A DNA stretch of 64,000 bases from Conus ventricosus (GCA_018398815.1 CM031611.1:43376937-43440936), one strand, 5' to 3'; shown: positions 1 to 12,095, counted from the first letter of the stretch. Numbers and translations are program-made. Notes: generated by a model from the letters alone, not told the origin.

Positions 1-690
1 GGCGGGAACGAAATGGTTGATCGTTTAGCCAAGAACGCCACAAGAGAGAAACTGTCCAACATATATATCCCCTGCTCAGATGTGAAACCCAAAATTAACG
101 ATTATGTGAGAGACCTCTGGCAGGAGGATTGGAACACACAGACGAGTAACAAACTCTTTCAGATCCGTCCAAACCTTAAAGACTTCCTCCCATCTACGTC
201 GGGTGGTCGTAAAGAGGAAACGGTTCTGTGCCGGCTGCACACCGGCCATTCGTATTTTACCCATTCTTATCTTTTAAAGAGTGAAGAAGCTCCGTGGTGC
301 ATTCCATGTCATGCACCTCTCACAATGAAACATGTTCTTTTAGAGTGTTGGGACTTGCACGATGTGAGACACAAACATTTTACAGCGGAGTCCATGAAGA
401 TCCTGTTCAGGGATGTCCCGCCAGACGTGATCCTTGAGTTTTGAGAGAGATTAACATTTTTCATCTGATTTAAGATTTTACGGAAGAAAGATTTTTAATG
501 CAATTTCTGGTGGTTTCTAGACGATGTCATTTAATGAGATGTGTGAAAGTTGGTTTTTTTTTTTTTTTTTTTTTTTTTTAAATGACTGGTGAGTTGATTT
601 TAACGTGGTGACAGCCCTGATGTGGCCCTTTGCGGTCGGCTGGGCTATAAGCAACATTATCTTATCTTATCTGTCAATGGGTACTGTTAG
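1..690 (+). mobile_element. 3' end of a non-LTR retrotransposon (RNase H tail, zinc motif, TTATC tail)
   Basis: An open frame at 13-444, entered from the left window edge, begins with GNEMVDRLAK. That resembles the end of the RNase H domain found at the C terminus of I/Jockey-like LINE polyproteins (family knowledge). It continues with ETVLCRLHTGH and a C-x2-C-x7-H-x4-C cluster (CIPC...H...C, residues about 97-111), a typical LINE C-terminal zinc motif. After the stop come a T-run (553-580), a short 3' untranslated region, and a TTATC pentamer tail at about 655-672, as expected at a LINE 3' end. Only the 3' part is present and the 5' part lies outside the window. The clade is uncertain. Confidence 0.75.
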
Positions 691-1390
691 TGTCACTGTC
701 ACAGATGCACTCCTTAGTAAATCTTACCAACAAACGCTGCTCGGCTGCTGCCATGGCTATCCACCTTTTGTCTGCACGCTCGAAATAATGTCACATCAAA
801 CAGTTGCATCCTCTCTTGCACTTGTCGAAATCCCTATGAGGGAGAAACATGTAACACGTCTGCACGCTGTTAACTCCGGTCGGACCAAGTCGCCATTTTC
901 AAACAAACGCGCACTAGCTTGTTGCGGTGGGCGGAAGAATACAGATTCCTGCAAAAAACAATTTTCAGGAAAGAATTTTTTCGAGGAATGAAACAGTGCA
1001 AAGGTCTCAAAATGGCAAAAAAATAGCTTGCTAAAATATAAAACAAAGAAGAAATTTGTGTTGTCCAATAATATTTTCCGCGAAAATGAAAGTTTAATCG
1101 AAATTGGATCCCAGGTGAGACAAACTTTAACAGGGGAAGCTACTACGTTTCTAAATAGATAAGAAAAAAAGCCAGAAAAGTACTACTTCCTTCCCTTAGG
1201 GGAGGGAGTGGAAACGGGAGAGGCGATGTGGGCGCTTCTTGTTTCATCAGTTTCTGATAACTGAGCGTCCATTTTTCCTCTGGTTTGGCAAGCGCTAAAA
1301 AAGAAATAGAAAAAAAAACATGGTATTACTTTTTTTTAATTCTCCTTTCACACTCCACACTGTAAATTGAAAAAAGGCCACAGATTACAA
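691..1390. other. Unassigned intergenic stretch
   Basis: No protein similarity or repeat structure is recognisable here. The longest open frames (about 128 residues) have no domain and look like chance. Part of the right side may belong to the untranslated flank of the Tc1-like element that follows. Confidence 0.4.
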
Positions 1391-1763
1391 AACTATACTA
1401 CGCACAAAAAGTTAAGGATCGGTATGTGAAAACAGGTGCGTAATAAACTCAGTTCGCTACTGTTATTAATATTTATTTCTTAGTCCAGCCAAATTGTCAT
1501 GAATTCTTGTTCAGCTGTAAGTGGGCGATGTTGTGTTAGTGCGAAAACTGCACGGGATTCTCTACTGCTGAGCTGGGCCGCAAACGGAAAAGCGGAAACT
1601 TGCGAAAAATGACCTTGTTTTGGACCGTTCTGCCTGAACACATTGCACTTGCCAGATGGAAAAACCATTATGCACGTGCAAGCACTGCTGTTTATGTGTG
1701 AGATGCTGTCGCTCGCTTGGCTTTATAAGAAGACATTCCACCAGTGGTAGGCCTAATCTGACA

Positions 1764-2815
1764 ATGCCTCCACGACGAAAATTAAGCGAGTTGGATAGGG
1801 GACGAGCTGTTGCATTGTTCCAAGATGGAGTTACCAAGCGAGAAGTGGCCAGGCGACTTCATGTGTCCATCTCGGTCATTGTCCGACTGATTCAACGCTT
1901 CACAGCCACTGGGATTGTCCATGAAAGATGCAGATCTGGTCGACAGAAGAAGACAACCCCACGTGACGATCGTCTCATTGAACGACAAGCCCTGCAGACA
2001 AGAACAGCCTCTTCCAGCATCATTCAAAGGCAGTTCAGGGTGGCTACTAACATCAACATCAGCCAGCAGACCATACGGAACCGCCTACATGGATTTAATC
2101 TCCGTTCTCGTCGCCCAGCAGTACGGCCATGCTTAACTCCAGCCCATAGGGCAGCACGCCGCGCCTTCTGCGCACGTCACGTGAGGTGGACACGTCAGCA
2201 AAGGTCCTGTTCAGTGATGAATCACGCTTCACCCTTCACCACAACGACGGCCGACTGAGGGTCTGGAGGCGCCCAGGGCAACGCTTTATTGACGCCACTG
2301 TCCAAGAAAAGGTGGCCTTTGGTGGAGGTTCTGTAATGGTCTGGGGGGCCTTCAGCCTTCACCACAGAACACCCTTGTATCATGTACAGGGTAACCTGAC
2401 TGGCATCTGATACCAGGATGAGATCCTTTGACCGCTGGCTGTGCCTACACTGCAGCAGATGGGACCGAGGGCTGTCTACCAGGATGACAACGCTCGCCGC
2501 CACAGGGCAAGGGTGGTCAACGACTTCCTGCAGCAGTCTGGAGTCAACAGAATGGAGTGGCCAGCATGCAGTCCCAATCTCAACCGATTGAGAACCTCTG
2601 GGATGAGCTGGATCGCAAAGTGAGGAGCCACCCCCCTCCCAGGGATGCCCAACACCTCTACCAGATGCTGCAGGCTGAGTGGCAGGCGCTTCCACAGAGG
2701 ATCTTCACTAACCTGGTCAACTCGATGAGGACTCGCTGCGTCGAGTGCAGAACAGCCATGGTGGTTACATGCATTACTGAGCTTTTGGGAGCATCAGTAT
2801 GCCCTGTCTTGTGAT
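1764..2815 (+). pseudogene. Decayed Tc1/mariner-family transposase
   Basis: The product would cut and paste a Tc1-type DNA transposon. From the ATG at 1764 there is a helix-turn-helix region (MPPRRKLSELDRGRAVALF, then REVARRLHVS) and a second HTH-like part (NISQQTIRNRL). The catalytic core follows with LFSDESRF (first Asp), YQDDNARRH (second Asp) and IENLWDEL (Glu). The second Asp and Glu are 34 residues apart, the DD34E spacing of Tc1. The copy is dead: the frame shifts near 2198 and near 2580, where an AACCG looks like AACCCG missing one C. Two TGA stops near 2408 and 2430 are best explained as CGA arginine codons mutated at CpG. No convincing terminal inverted repeats were found; the right end probably lies between 2815 and 2880. 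Confidence 0.9.
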
Positions 2816-2889
2816 TTCAATGACTTTGGGAAATCACATTTGGATACGTACCCACTTTAATCAAATGTACACACCAAACGATTGTGTCG

Positions 2890-3535
2890 TTGGGCGACCC
2901 TGATGATCCGGCCATCACTTCACCTCCATCTATCCTGTCTTCACTGCTCGCTGAAATTCGCCAGGCTCATTTCCAGTCAACTTCAGATATTGTCTTCCTA
3001 CCTCTTCTTTTGTCTTCCTTTATTGTGGCTTCTCTCTGACTGTTCCTTGCAGGATTGTCTTTGCAGCTGCTGAGGGACACATGTCCGAACCACTTCATTT
3101 TCCGCTTTTGACGACTGTGAGTAGGTCTCGGGGTCCAATTGCCTGTTGAATTTTCTAGCGACTTCTTCATTTGTCACGTTGTCTGTGTAATGGATGTCCA
3201 AGATCTTTCTGCAGATCTCATTTCATGCCAGAATTCTTCTTTGTAGCTCTGCTGCGAGTTTCACACGCATATAGAAAACTGAGAGTGGTCTAGGGAGCGC
3301 ATTGGTGGATTCTGGAGCGAAGACTGAGGTTTTGTCTCTCATATAGTTTTCAGTTTTTGCCGCTACAGCTTGCTGTTTGTGCAATCCTTGCACAACTCAA
3401 GGCTTTGCACCTTCATCAGATATGATGGATCCTAGGTATTTGAAGGCCTTCAAGGTTTCCAAGGTTGTTCCGCTGACTTTGATTCTCTGCCTTAATGCCT
3501 TTGGTACTGTTGGTCATGACCAAGCTCTCTCTTTC
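2890..3535 (-). pseudogene. Degenerate LINE fragment, C-terminal part of the reverse transcriptase ORF
   Basis: Minus-strand reading gives NVTNEEVARKFN, then in another frame KRKMKWFGHV followed by basic residues. Together these resemble the tail of many LINE polyproteins, where a TNEEVL...R.LKWFGHV...GKRKRGRP block follows the thumb domain (family knowledge). The block is broken by at least one frameshift and in-frame stops. The upstream part up to about 3535 holds further scraps (DKTSVFAPE-like, RRILA-like). No intact catalytic motif is present. It is an old fragment and its boundaries are approximate. Confidence 0.55.
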
Positions 3536-4490
3536 ACCTAGTCTTTTTTACAGTGCTATAAATCATCATCTCCAATTTTTACTTTATCCTGATGATCTGA
3601 ATAGTGTACAATTTTTTTAAATTCACAGTATTATATAAAAAGGGTGAATGACATTTGGGTTTGAAAAAAAAAGTATTATATCGGTGTGCTGCAAGGAGGC
3701 TAAATCACTTGTGCAAACATTCCAGGGGGCATTTCTGTATATTATGTTGATGATTATTTTCCCAAAATAATATATTTTTCATTCAAATTTGCACATGCCA
3801 ACTTATCGACATCTGTGACACGTAGAATACAAATTCACAATTAGGATAATTAATCTGCAATAAATATTTTTAAAATGCAATCGATTCCGTTTATATTTGC
3901 GCTCTAATGTATTTCCATTCCTTTCATTTCTACATTCTGAATGACAAAACTTGACAATTCTGTTTTTCTTTTGATCATTATTTATTTAATCAATTAGCAT
4001 ATTTCTCAGTTTTGGAGACTAATACCAAAAATGCAATAAAACAAATGCAAAACAAACCACAAAAATAATAATAGAAAGATGATGTAAAACATGCACACAC
4101 TCTTCATTTTTTTGTTTCATGCATGCATGCATACACTTACATTCAGCCTGTCTGTATGAATCGCACTCAACATTCAACAATATCAATCGATCAACGACAT
4201 AGGCCTACGTATTCAGTCCTCTTACTGCACTGGCTGCATCGGCTATTTCTGCCCAAGCCCTCCTCTTTCTGGAACTTACGCAGGCTGTTTTTAAGAGCTC
4301 TGTCAAAGTCTTATAGTTCATTTCTTCTCCTTCCAAGATGGCAACATTTTCGCGATGTGAAATATTTGCTTTCTTCTGTCGTTTCGCATGTGTCTCCATT
4401 TCTTATATATTTCTTTTTCCCGCAATGTCGATGCCTTCAGGGAAGTGACATACTATCCACAGTGCGCATGTCTGCTTACTAACGTTTTCG
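3536..4490. other. AT-rich spacer, nothing identified
   Basis: AT-rich, low-complexity DNA with short A and T runs. I recognise no gene, RNA or element termini. Open frames in 4123-4482 have no family features. Confidence 0.4.
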
Positions 4491-4499
4491 GATTTTCCC

Positions 4500-6580
4500 G
4501 TGTATGATTTATTATGTAGGTGTCTGTGGCCGTGGCCTTCGCATAGCGGAGGCCACGCTCTGGCTGTAGAACATGCCACTATGATTTGGGAAGCAATCCA
4601 AAGAGCTACGGCAGAGAAACGGGACCTCAACGTGGCGTGGCTCGATCTTGCAAACGCATATGGATCAGTTCCACACAATATGATTCAACTGGCCCTCGAG
4701 ATGTATCAAGTCCCAAAGAATATCGGAGAAATGCTGAGGAAGTACTTCCATGGCTTCTCTCTACAAAAGAATACACAACAGACCAGATCAATCTGTAAAT
4801 TAGTATAGCAATAGGCTGTGCAATTTCTACTGTTTGTGTTGGCAATGGAGATCATCTTGAAAGGTGCCATGAGTTGTACAGGTCCAGCAGATCTCGGGAA
4901 TGAATACCAAATCCTCCCTCTGAAGGCCTTCATGATGATTCATTAGTGCTTTCCACCAAGGAAAACAAAACACGCTAAATACTGAAGCAGTTAGACAAAT
5001 TAGTTGCTTCATCCAGGATGAAATTCAAGCCAAAGAAATCACGAAGCCTTTCCTTGTGGAAAAAAAATAGCAAAAACAGTCAAGTTCACTAAGCCATTCC
5101 AACTGTAACAGAAGAACCAGTCAAGAGCCTTGGGAGGTGGTATGATGACTCCTTAAAAGAGGGGAGAGGAAACCAAGCAAATGGCAGAAGAAAACTTGCA
5201 ATTAATAGACCCGTGTTGGCTTCCCGACAAGTGCAAGGTCCGGTGTTTGCAGTTCTTGCTGATCCCGAAGCTTCTGTGGCTTCTTCTGATATACGATTTC
5301 AGCACTAGCACTGTGGAATCAATGGAGGCCAAAATCAACAAGAATACAAGGAAAAAGCTAGGTGTCCCACCAGGTCTCACTGAAGTCGCACCCTATTGCC
5401 TCCAGCACAAAGTGGGTGAAATATGGTTACTAGCCATGCTTGAGGACTCCAAAGACAAAGTAGTGAGATCAGTCCGGCCACAGCTAAGGACTGGCAGAAA
5501 ATGGAAAGTTCGGGAGGCAATAGACGTGGCAAAGGCAAACCTCAAGATCAAGGAAATAACAGGCTACACATAGACTAACAGAAAGACGCTAGGATCAACA
5601 GAAATGAAATGGTGGTCAAAACCAAATGAGAAAGAGAGGCATGATAATAAAGGAGCTGAAAAAAGAAAAGGACGCCAAGAGAATCCGGAGTGCAGTTCAG
5701 CAAGGCCAACAAGGCCAACAAGGCCAACAAGGCCAGTGGACTTCGTGGGAAAATGCACTGCAAAGAAGTCTCACCTGGAATGATATATGGCACATGGCAC
5801 CTCTTAAAGTCAGCTTCATCCTCAGATTTGTATATGATCTCCTGCCCTCGAATTCCAACCTGGTCAAATGGGGGAAATCAGATGACCATACGCATCCACT
5901 CTACTGTCATGGCAAACAAACAGTGGAACATGCCCTGAGTTCATGCAAAGCAGCACTAATCCAGGGAAGGTGAACATGGAGGCACAACCAAGCGCTCAAG
6001 GAGATCGCACATGCGATTAGTACTGCTGGAGAAGCTCTATGCCACCAGATGCTCCAGCAATAAAGTTCTGCATGGCAGGAGGCCGCAAATCATGGTCTGG
6101 AACAGCTGTAATATCAGGAGCATGGAAGCAGGGTTTACTGGTTAGAGTAGACGAATTGGAATGCACAGTAGACCTTCCAGAATGGGAGAACCATCCGGCG
6201 ATCATCAGGAAAAGTGGCATGAGACCGGATATTGTTCTCCACTTAGGTTCATCAAAACAAATGATTCTGATCGAACTAGCTGAGCCATACGAAAGCAGAA
6301 TAAAGCAAGTGCACTTCCACAAGACTGAGAAGTATGCCAGTCTGGGAAGCAGCTTGAGGGAGTTCGGCTTCCAGGCCTGGGTCTTTGCCGTAGAACTTGG
6401 AGCGAGGGGATCTGTAGGTCATCAACCTATGACTTCATGAAACAGCTCGGGATTTCAAGTAAGAAGAGGACCAGAACCCTGAAGGCAATGGCAGAGGCAG
6501 CCGAAAAGAGTTCCAGCTGGATCTGGTCGAGGAGGAACAAAAGCGAACTTCATAAAGCTTAGATTTCCCAACTTAGAACA
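4500..6580 (+). pseudogene. Degenerate LINE with C-terminal restriction-like endonuclease
   Basis: Several broken frames in order match one polyprotein. Near 4588-4795 there is a reverse transcriptase block (VAWLDLANAYGSVPHNMI, palm motif A region). At 5181-5573 is a thumb/linker region (TRKKLGVPPGLTEVAPYCLQ). At 5785-5970 a C...H...C zinc motif (CHGKQTVEHALSSC) follows a leucine-rich stretch. At 6200-6420 a RPDIVL...ILIELAEPYESR...KYASL...W block has the Asp and Glu pattern of the restriction-like endonuclease that ends R2/NeSL/Hero-type LINEs (family knowledge). These elements nick the target with that domain instead of an APE endonuclease. The catalytic FADD-box region was not found. Multiple frameshifts make it a dead copy, and its 5' end is lost. 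Confidence 0.7.
5698..5737 (+). repeat. Short 9-bp tandem repeat (about four copies of GGCCAACAA)
   Basis: The unit GGCCAACAA repeats about four times within the decayed LINE. It keeps the reading frame, encoding QGQ or ANK repeats. It is probably a local slippage expansion. Confidence 0.85.
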
Positions 6581-7180
6581 GGTGTCCTGTTAGCAGTGGG
6601 GTAAGACATCCGTCTAAAAAAGGAAGAAGAAAAAAAAAGGAAACATTAGCAGCAGAAGGGCATCTGGGAGTCATGACCTGGATGTGGCCTGGCCCCCTTA
6701 GAGTGTAAGGAGTTCAGGGCCGAAACACTTGTCTGCGAGGGGTTTGTTCTCTGAAGACCTGCTGTCAAGCTCTCCCTAGAATTTCTACTGAGGGCGGAAG
6801 TAAGCAACTTCATAGCTGGCAACTTACACGTAGTTGTCAATCATTTCAGTAAGGTTTCATGTAACAGACAGCAAGTGACTTAACTCTTCTTCCACAATAA
6901 CTTTCATTCGACATCATGTTCCTCTTCTTCTTCTTCTTCTTCTTCTTCCGTTGAGTCTCCACAATCAACAGGCTGATTATTATGAGACTATAAACGGGGG
7001 ATCTGGAAAAAAAACAAAAAACAAACTATATTCTAATTCCTTTTTCATAAACATGAGATTACACACATTCATACCACAAAGTGACATCCCCCACCCCTAA
7101 CTTACCTACTCACTAGCCTACACAACAACAACAAAAACACACACAAAAAAGTAAAAAACTAAGTGCGGAGCTGCCAGCAG
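6581..7180. other. Spacer with a (CTT)n microsatellite
   Basis: This joins two LINE remnants that point in opposite directions. A CTT/TTC run of about nine units lies at 6923-6951, and A-rich tracts occur at 6615-6640 and 7005-7025. The A-rich stretch near 6620 could be the tail of the plus-strand LINE upstream. No gene was seen. Confidence 0.5.
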
Positions 7181-7189
7181 GCTACCACG

Positions 7190-9480
7190 GTCGCTTTTCA
7201 TCCATTGCTATGGACTAGCTGGCCCCAGGCTGCAGTAGGCAGCTCAGGCCCGCAACTTCCTTCCACTCATCCATGCACGCAACAAGACAGCTTTATTTAG
7301 AAATCTACTGAAGGTGCCTATTGACCAGTGACACAAATGTGTCAGGGGTTTTGGCATCAATAGTATCCTGGAGTAGGGAGTTCCAGTCCACAATTGTTCG
7401 TGGGAGGAACGACATTAGCCGGTAGTCGGTGTCTGCAGCTAGTTGGCTGAACTGCTGATCGTGACCTCGTCGCTCTCTCTTCTTGGGAGGATGGAGTTGC
7501 TGTTTTAACCTCGGGCAACTGACTAGGTTGTTCTTGATTTTATACAACATGGACAGCCTTGCTTTCTTCCTTCTGTTCTCAAGGGACATCCAACCTAGAG
7601 TCTTCAGCATGTTGGTAACGCTGGCAGTACGTTGGTAGCGGTTAAGCACAAAGCGGGCTGCCCTACTCTGAATTTTTTCTAACTTCACCTTGTGCTGTTT
7701 CTCATAGGGGTCCCAGACGGATGCCGAATATTCCAGCAGAGGCTTAACAAATGTTTTATAGGCTTTGGGCTTTATGCTAGGGGAGCTGATTTTCAAATTA
7801 CGTCTGAGGAACCCCAGGGCCTGGTTGGCTTTGGTCCAGATGGAGTTGATATGGTTGTCCCAATCCATCTTGTTCTGTAGAGTGACTCCAAGATATCTTG
7901 CAGAGTCTACAACTTCCAGGGTGTGGCCGTGGAGATGGTAATCACAATGTAATGGCCGTCTCTTTCGCGTGACAGGGAGGGTGCTGCACTTTGCAGGGTG
8001 AAACTGCATGTCCCAACTCTTCTCCCAAACAGCAAGCTGTTGGAGGTCGTACTGTGGTTGGACTTGGTCCTGAGCAGATCTGACTCTGTTGTATATCGCT
8101 GTGTCGTCTGCAAAGAGCCTGCTGTTTGTAGTCAGATTGTCGGGCAGGTCGTTGATGTAGGCCAAAAATAAGAATGGTCCCAGCACTGACCCTGTGGCAC
8201 ACCGGATCTGACTGGTACAAACGATGAGCACGATCCGTTCACAACCACTGCCTGTCGTCTGTTCTTCAGGAGGCTCGCTATCCTCCTGTTGGTATGACCT
8301 TGGACTCCGTATCTATGGAGCTTATGAAGGAGAAGACTGTGGTTGACTTTGTCGAATGCCTTAGCAAAGTCCATAATAAGGACATCGACTTGTCCTCCTC
8401 CCTCCATGCGTCCAACAATCTCGTCAACAAATTCAAGGAGCTGTGTTTCGCATGAGCGACCCTTTCTGAAGCCGTGCTGGCGGTCGGTGAGGATCCTCCG
8501 GGAATCCAGGTGTTCCATCATGGCACTTGATACCACATGTTCCATGACTTTGCATATGACGCATGTGAGGAGACTGGCCTGTAGTTAGCAGGATTGTACT
8601 GTTCTCCCTTTTTGAAGATGGGCGTGACCTATGCATCTCTCCAGTCTGCTGGAACAACTCCACTGGTCATGGAAGACTGGAACAGTATGGTAAGTGATGG
8701 GGCCACCTCTTCCGCCATCTCACGGAGGACTCTGGGTCCGATTCCGTCAGGGCCACTGGCCTTATTCGGGTCTAGCCTTCTCAACACCTTGAGGACTCCA
8801 TCAGAGGTAATGACGATGTTGTCCATGGGTGGATAGTTGGCGCTGTTCATTCCGGTTGTCTGCGTGAACTCATCAGACGAATACTCCTTTCCATCGCTGA
8901 ACACAGACTGGAACTGTTGATTCAGTATTTCAGCTTGGGTTTTCGGATCTGAGAAGAGCCGTCCATCTTTCTTGAGGGGTGCAACACCAATGTTGGATGT
9001 TCTTTGGTGCTTTATGAAGCTCCAGAACTTTTTGTTCTTAGTTGCTTGTGGCTGTTGCTCCTCCTCTTCAAAAGTATCGTTGAGGTAGCTCCAGTAGTTC
9101 CGTCGCAATTGTCGCTGAGCGATTCGTCGGAGATTCCTTGCTTTTTCTTTGTCCGCTTGCCTACCAGACTTCTTTTTCTTCTTGTAAGCCCTGTCGCGTC
9201 TGTTCATGAGTTTACGCAGCTCTGGAGTAACCCGTGGCTGATGGGGCTTAGAACGAACAGTCTTCTGGGGATAAACGTCTTGATGGCATTTTGCAGGGTG
9301 TCCTTAAAGAGGTTCCAAAGCTCCTCTGTAGAGGCCGAGTTTTCTTTCTCTCGAACTTCATCATGGAGGTCATGCATTGTACTTTTGATGCTTTCCCAGT
9401 CTGCTTTCGCATATAGAGGAATTTCACGTTGTTCTTGACTCTTTATCTTCTGCGCCTGGATGTTGAACTCACAGTAAACA
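7190..9480 (-). pseudogene. CR1-group LINE reverse transcriptase, 5'-truncated
   Basis: This minus-strand copy carries most of a reverse transcriptase in three frames. At 9207-8629 it starts with a basic linker and NKASGPDGIGPRVLRE. At 8545-8132 it has RQHGFRKGRSCETQL, LIMDFAKAFDKVNHSLL (catalytic Asp of motif A) and SGVPQG. At about 8200-7305 it has GSVLGPFLFLAYINDLPD, RLFADDTAIY (the catalytic FADD box), a thumb domain and LRRNLKISS...VKPLLEYSASVWDP. This order is the CR1/L2/Jockey arrangement (family knowledge). The breaks are one in-frame TAG after DWRDA near 8625 and apparent one-base losses near 8570 and at the CCC of 8190-8192. The endonuclease domain is missing. The 3' untranslated region extends to about 7190. 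It is relatively young compared with the other LINE remains here. Confidence 0.85.
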
Positions 9481-9754
9481 ATATCAACCTGTCAATTAAA
9501 CTGAAATCCCAAACATGATGGTTAGCTTAACCGTTTAAAGAAGGAGATTAAGCCCCACATTTTGACTGATCCACCACAGACATTTTGACTGAAAACAATC
9601 AATTTTCCTTGTGTAAGACAACACTGGTGTATGCAAGAGAAGGAAATATTCATCTCTTCTACTCTGTGATCCTGTGTCAACTTTCACTGATTATCCCTGA
9701 AGAAAATGAAAGTTAAAGGTAACTTCTAAGTCATGACACAATGCATTGTTTGTA

Positions 9755-11160
9755 TTTATCTTGAACTTGAACTTGAACTTTAGGGCGTAGTAAGCCTCGC
9801 GGCTTTTTAGATGCCCTAGTCTTACTTGTTTTTCTTTAGATTTTTTTTCCAGTAAGGATTGCGCATTTTGTGTGTGTGTGTGACAATGGTCACGCATCAT
9901 ATTTGAACTTTTTGTCTATAATACTGTTTTCTTTTTCCAGAAGGTCTTTAAATAGATTAATGTTTTTTTGCAGTTTTGCTACTTTTGTTAATTTGTTCCA
10001 ACTCGGAGCAATCCTATTTGAAAAAGATTTTTTCTAACATTGCTGGAAACTTGTTTTATAAATATCTTTTGATAGGAACTTCTTGTTCTTTCATCACTCA
10101 CTAATGTGAAAATTTTTTCCTTTTCTATATCATCTAAACCATTGAGTATTTTATATGTTTGAATTAGATCACCCCGTAGTCTTCTAAATTTCAATGATGG
10201 CAACTGGTTTTCTTAACCGATCCTCGTAGCTTAAGTGGCTGATACTTTTTATTAATCTTGTTGCTCTCCTTTGTACTTTCTCTATACTGATCGATTGTCG
10301 TTTTAGTAATGGGTGCCAGTTAGTATTTCCATACTCCAAGTGAGGTCGAACCAGAGTCTTGTATAGTCGAGTAAGTGTGTCCTTGTCTCTATTGGTAAAG
10401 GATCTTATGATAATACCTATAGCATCTTATTAGCTTTAGCGATGGCATTTGTAATATGTCTGTCGAACTTCAGTCTATAATCAAAAGTCACCCCGAGGTC
10501 TTTCTCCTCCTCACTTTTCTCTAACGTTACAGATTCACTATCATTCTTTATGTTGTAATTGTAATTAGGGTTTTTATTTCCATAATGAACTACTTTACAT
10601 TTACTTGCATTAAAGAAGAGGTTCCAGGTGTTACTCCAATCTGTCAATCTATCCAAATCCCTCTGTAATTCATCTTTATTATCGGTAGTATTAGAGATTT
10701 TTGTATCATCTGCAAATATTTTACAATTGCATTCAATCCATCAGATAAATCATTTATGAATATGGTAAACAATATTGGACCCAGTATACTTCCCTGAGGA
10801 ATTCCGCTCAGCACCTGAGTTTCTCTTGAGAAGGCCTCTCCCACTCTCACCTTTTATACTCTATTTTTTAAAAATCCTTCAACCCATTGTAAAACATTAC
10901 CCGTAATACCATAAGATTGCATTTTGAGTAAGAGCCGTTCATGAGGTACCGAATCAAAGGCTTTTTTAAAATCTAGGTATATCACATCAAAGTTATTTCC
11001 ATCATCAATAATTGAGGTGAAATCTTCCATAACTTCTAGTAGACTGGTTACACGTGATCTATTCTGTCTGAAACCATGTTGATTTTTAGAGTAAAGTGCC
11101 ATATCATTCATGTGGTTGACAATAGAATCTCTAATAAATGAAGCTGATATTTTGATAGGA
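9755..11160 (-). pseudogene. CR1-group LINE copy A, with a TTCAAG hexamer 3' tail
   Basis: Minus-strand pieces in order are HGFRQNRSRVTSLLEV and DVIYLDFKKAFDSVPHERLL (motif A) at 11111-10854, LSGIPQGSILGPILFTIFIND at 10850-10644, a FADD box recoverable only in another frame near 10720, then TDWSNTWNLFFNASKCKVVHYG and EEEKDLGVTFD at 10656-10417, and LKFRRLRGDLIQTYKILNG at 10203-9988. One break near 10716-10728 looks like a single missing base. The 3' end carries a short stem (AAGCC...GGCTT) near 9795-9812, then ACGCCCT and a TTCAAG hexamer repeat at 9760-9781. The copy is 5'-truncated near 11160. It is closely related to the copy at 57.1-58.2 kb. Confidence 0.85.
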
Positions 11161-11537
11161 CAACTTTATGCCAGTACTTTGTGCAAAATTTATTAAACTG
11201 AATTATGAATACTGTTGATCGTCCAAATGCTTTGTAGTAGGTAACTAATAAACATGTACAATGTACACTTGGACTAAGTGTATTCATGTATCTGAATATT
11301 TGATTACTTAAGAGTAACTTCCCTTCAATTGTTTAGCCGTGTCTTACTGTCTCACACCACTTATTAAAACCCATTAAAAACTCGAGTGAAGAAACTAAAA
11401 TGGAGACCGAAAATTATTAAAGATGATAATTCATGCCAGTCTTACTTTTGCCGGCTGAGATCTCATACTTTTCCTGAAATCAGAGGACAAGTGTGAGGAT
11501 TCGTCAAGCTGGAATCCTAGCCATTCATCTACAAAGT

Positions 11538-11874
11538 TCAGTAAATTTTAAAAGGAAGGTTATTAGTTCCGCCAGACAATACAGACTACAGGACAAAACA
11601 CAATGCATTTGGACCTCTTGGGTCTTCTTCAGGCAAAAACAAACAGCATGTAGGACAATGAAAACGAAGAACGAGCAACCACTTACCTTCTCATATTCGG
11701 CGCAAAATGGGTGTTGGGGTTGTTCGTGGTTGCTCGTTCTTGGTTTTATTGTCCTAAATGTTGTTTGTTTTTTTCCTGAAGAAGACCCATGAGGGCGAAA
11801 TGCATTGTGTTTTGTCCTGTAACCTGTTTGGTTTGTCTGGCGGAAGTAATACCCCTCCTTTTAAAATTTGCTGC
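11538..11874. repeat. Long inverted repeat (two arms of about 145 bp, 43-bp loop)
   Basis: The left arm (11538-11682) and right arm (11726-11874) are reverse complements over nearly their whole length, with scattered mismatches and small gaps. Landmarks are TTCCGCCAGACAA near the outer side and GAACGAGCAACCAC at the inner side. Both arms contain a block reading, on the right arm, CCTGAAGAAGACCC then GCGAAATGC. This resembles a motif of Penelope-like repeats or a weak hammerhead core (inference). No protein is encoded. Confidence 0.85.
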
Positions 11875-11945
11875 ATTTTCCGCCCTCAGTCACCTCGTTT
11901 TGAATCCAGAGTTCAGTAATCTCCACAGACTGGGAGCGTGCCGGT

Positions 11946-12095
11946 GTTCCCCGGGTTCTATGTTCCCCAGTGGCGCTATTCCCCGTGTCTCTGTTCCCCA
12001 GTGTCGATGTTTCCCGACCGAAAAAGCGTGCCGCTGTTCCCATACCGGTGTTCCCCAGGTTCTCTGTTCCCCAGTAGCGCTGTTCCCCAGATTTC
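11946..12095. repeat. Left arm of an inverted 16-bp satellite
   Basis: About nine degenerate units of 16 bp, each starting GTTCCCC and usually continuing AG plus seven variable bases. Clear consecutive units lie at 12050-12095. The array is the reverse complement of the units at 12861-13068. Confidence 0.85.

Noticed and set aside
605..991. 128-residue plus-strand frame
   Set aside because: It begins in the LINE 3' untranslated region and runs through its TTATC tail into unrelated flank.
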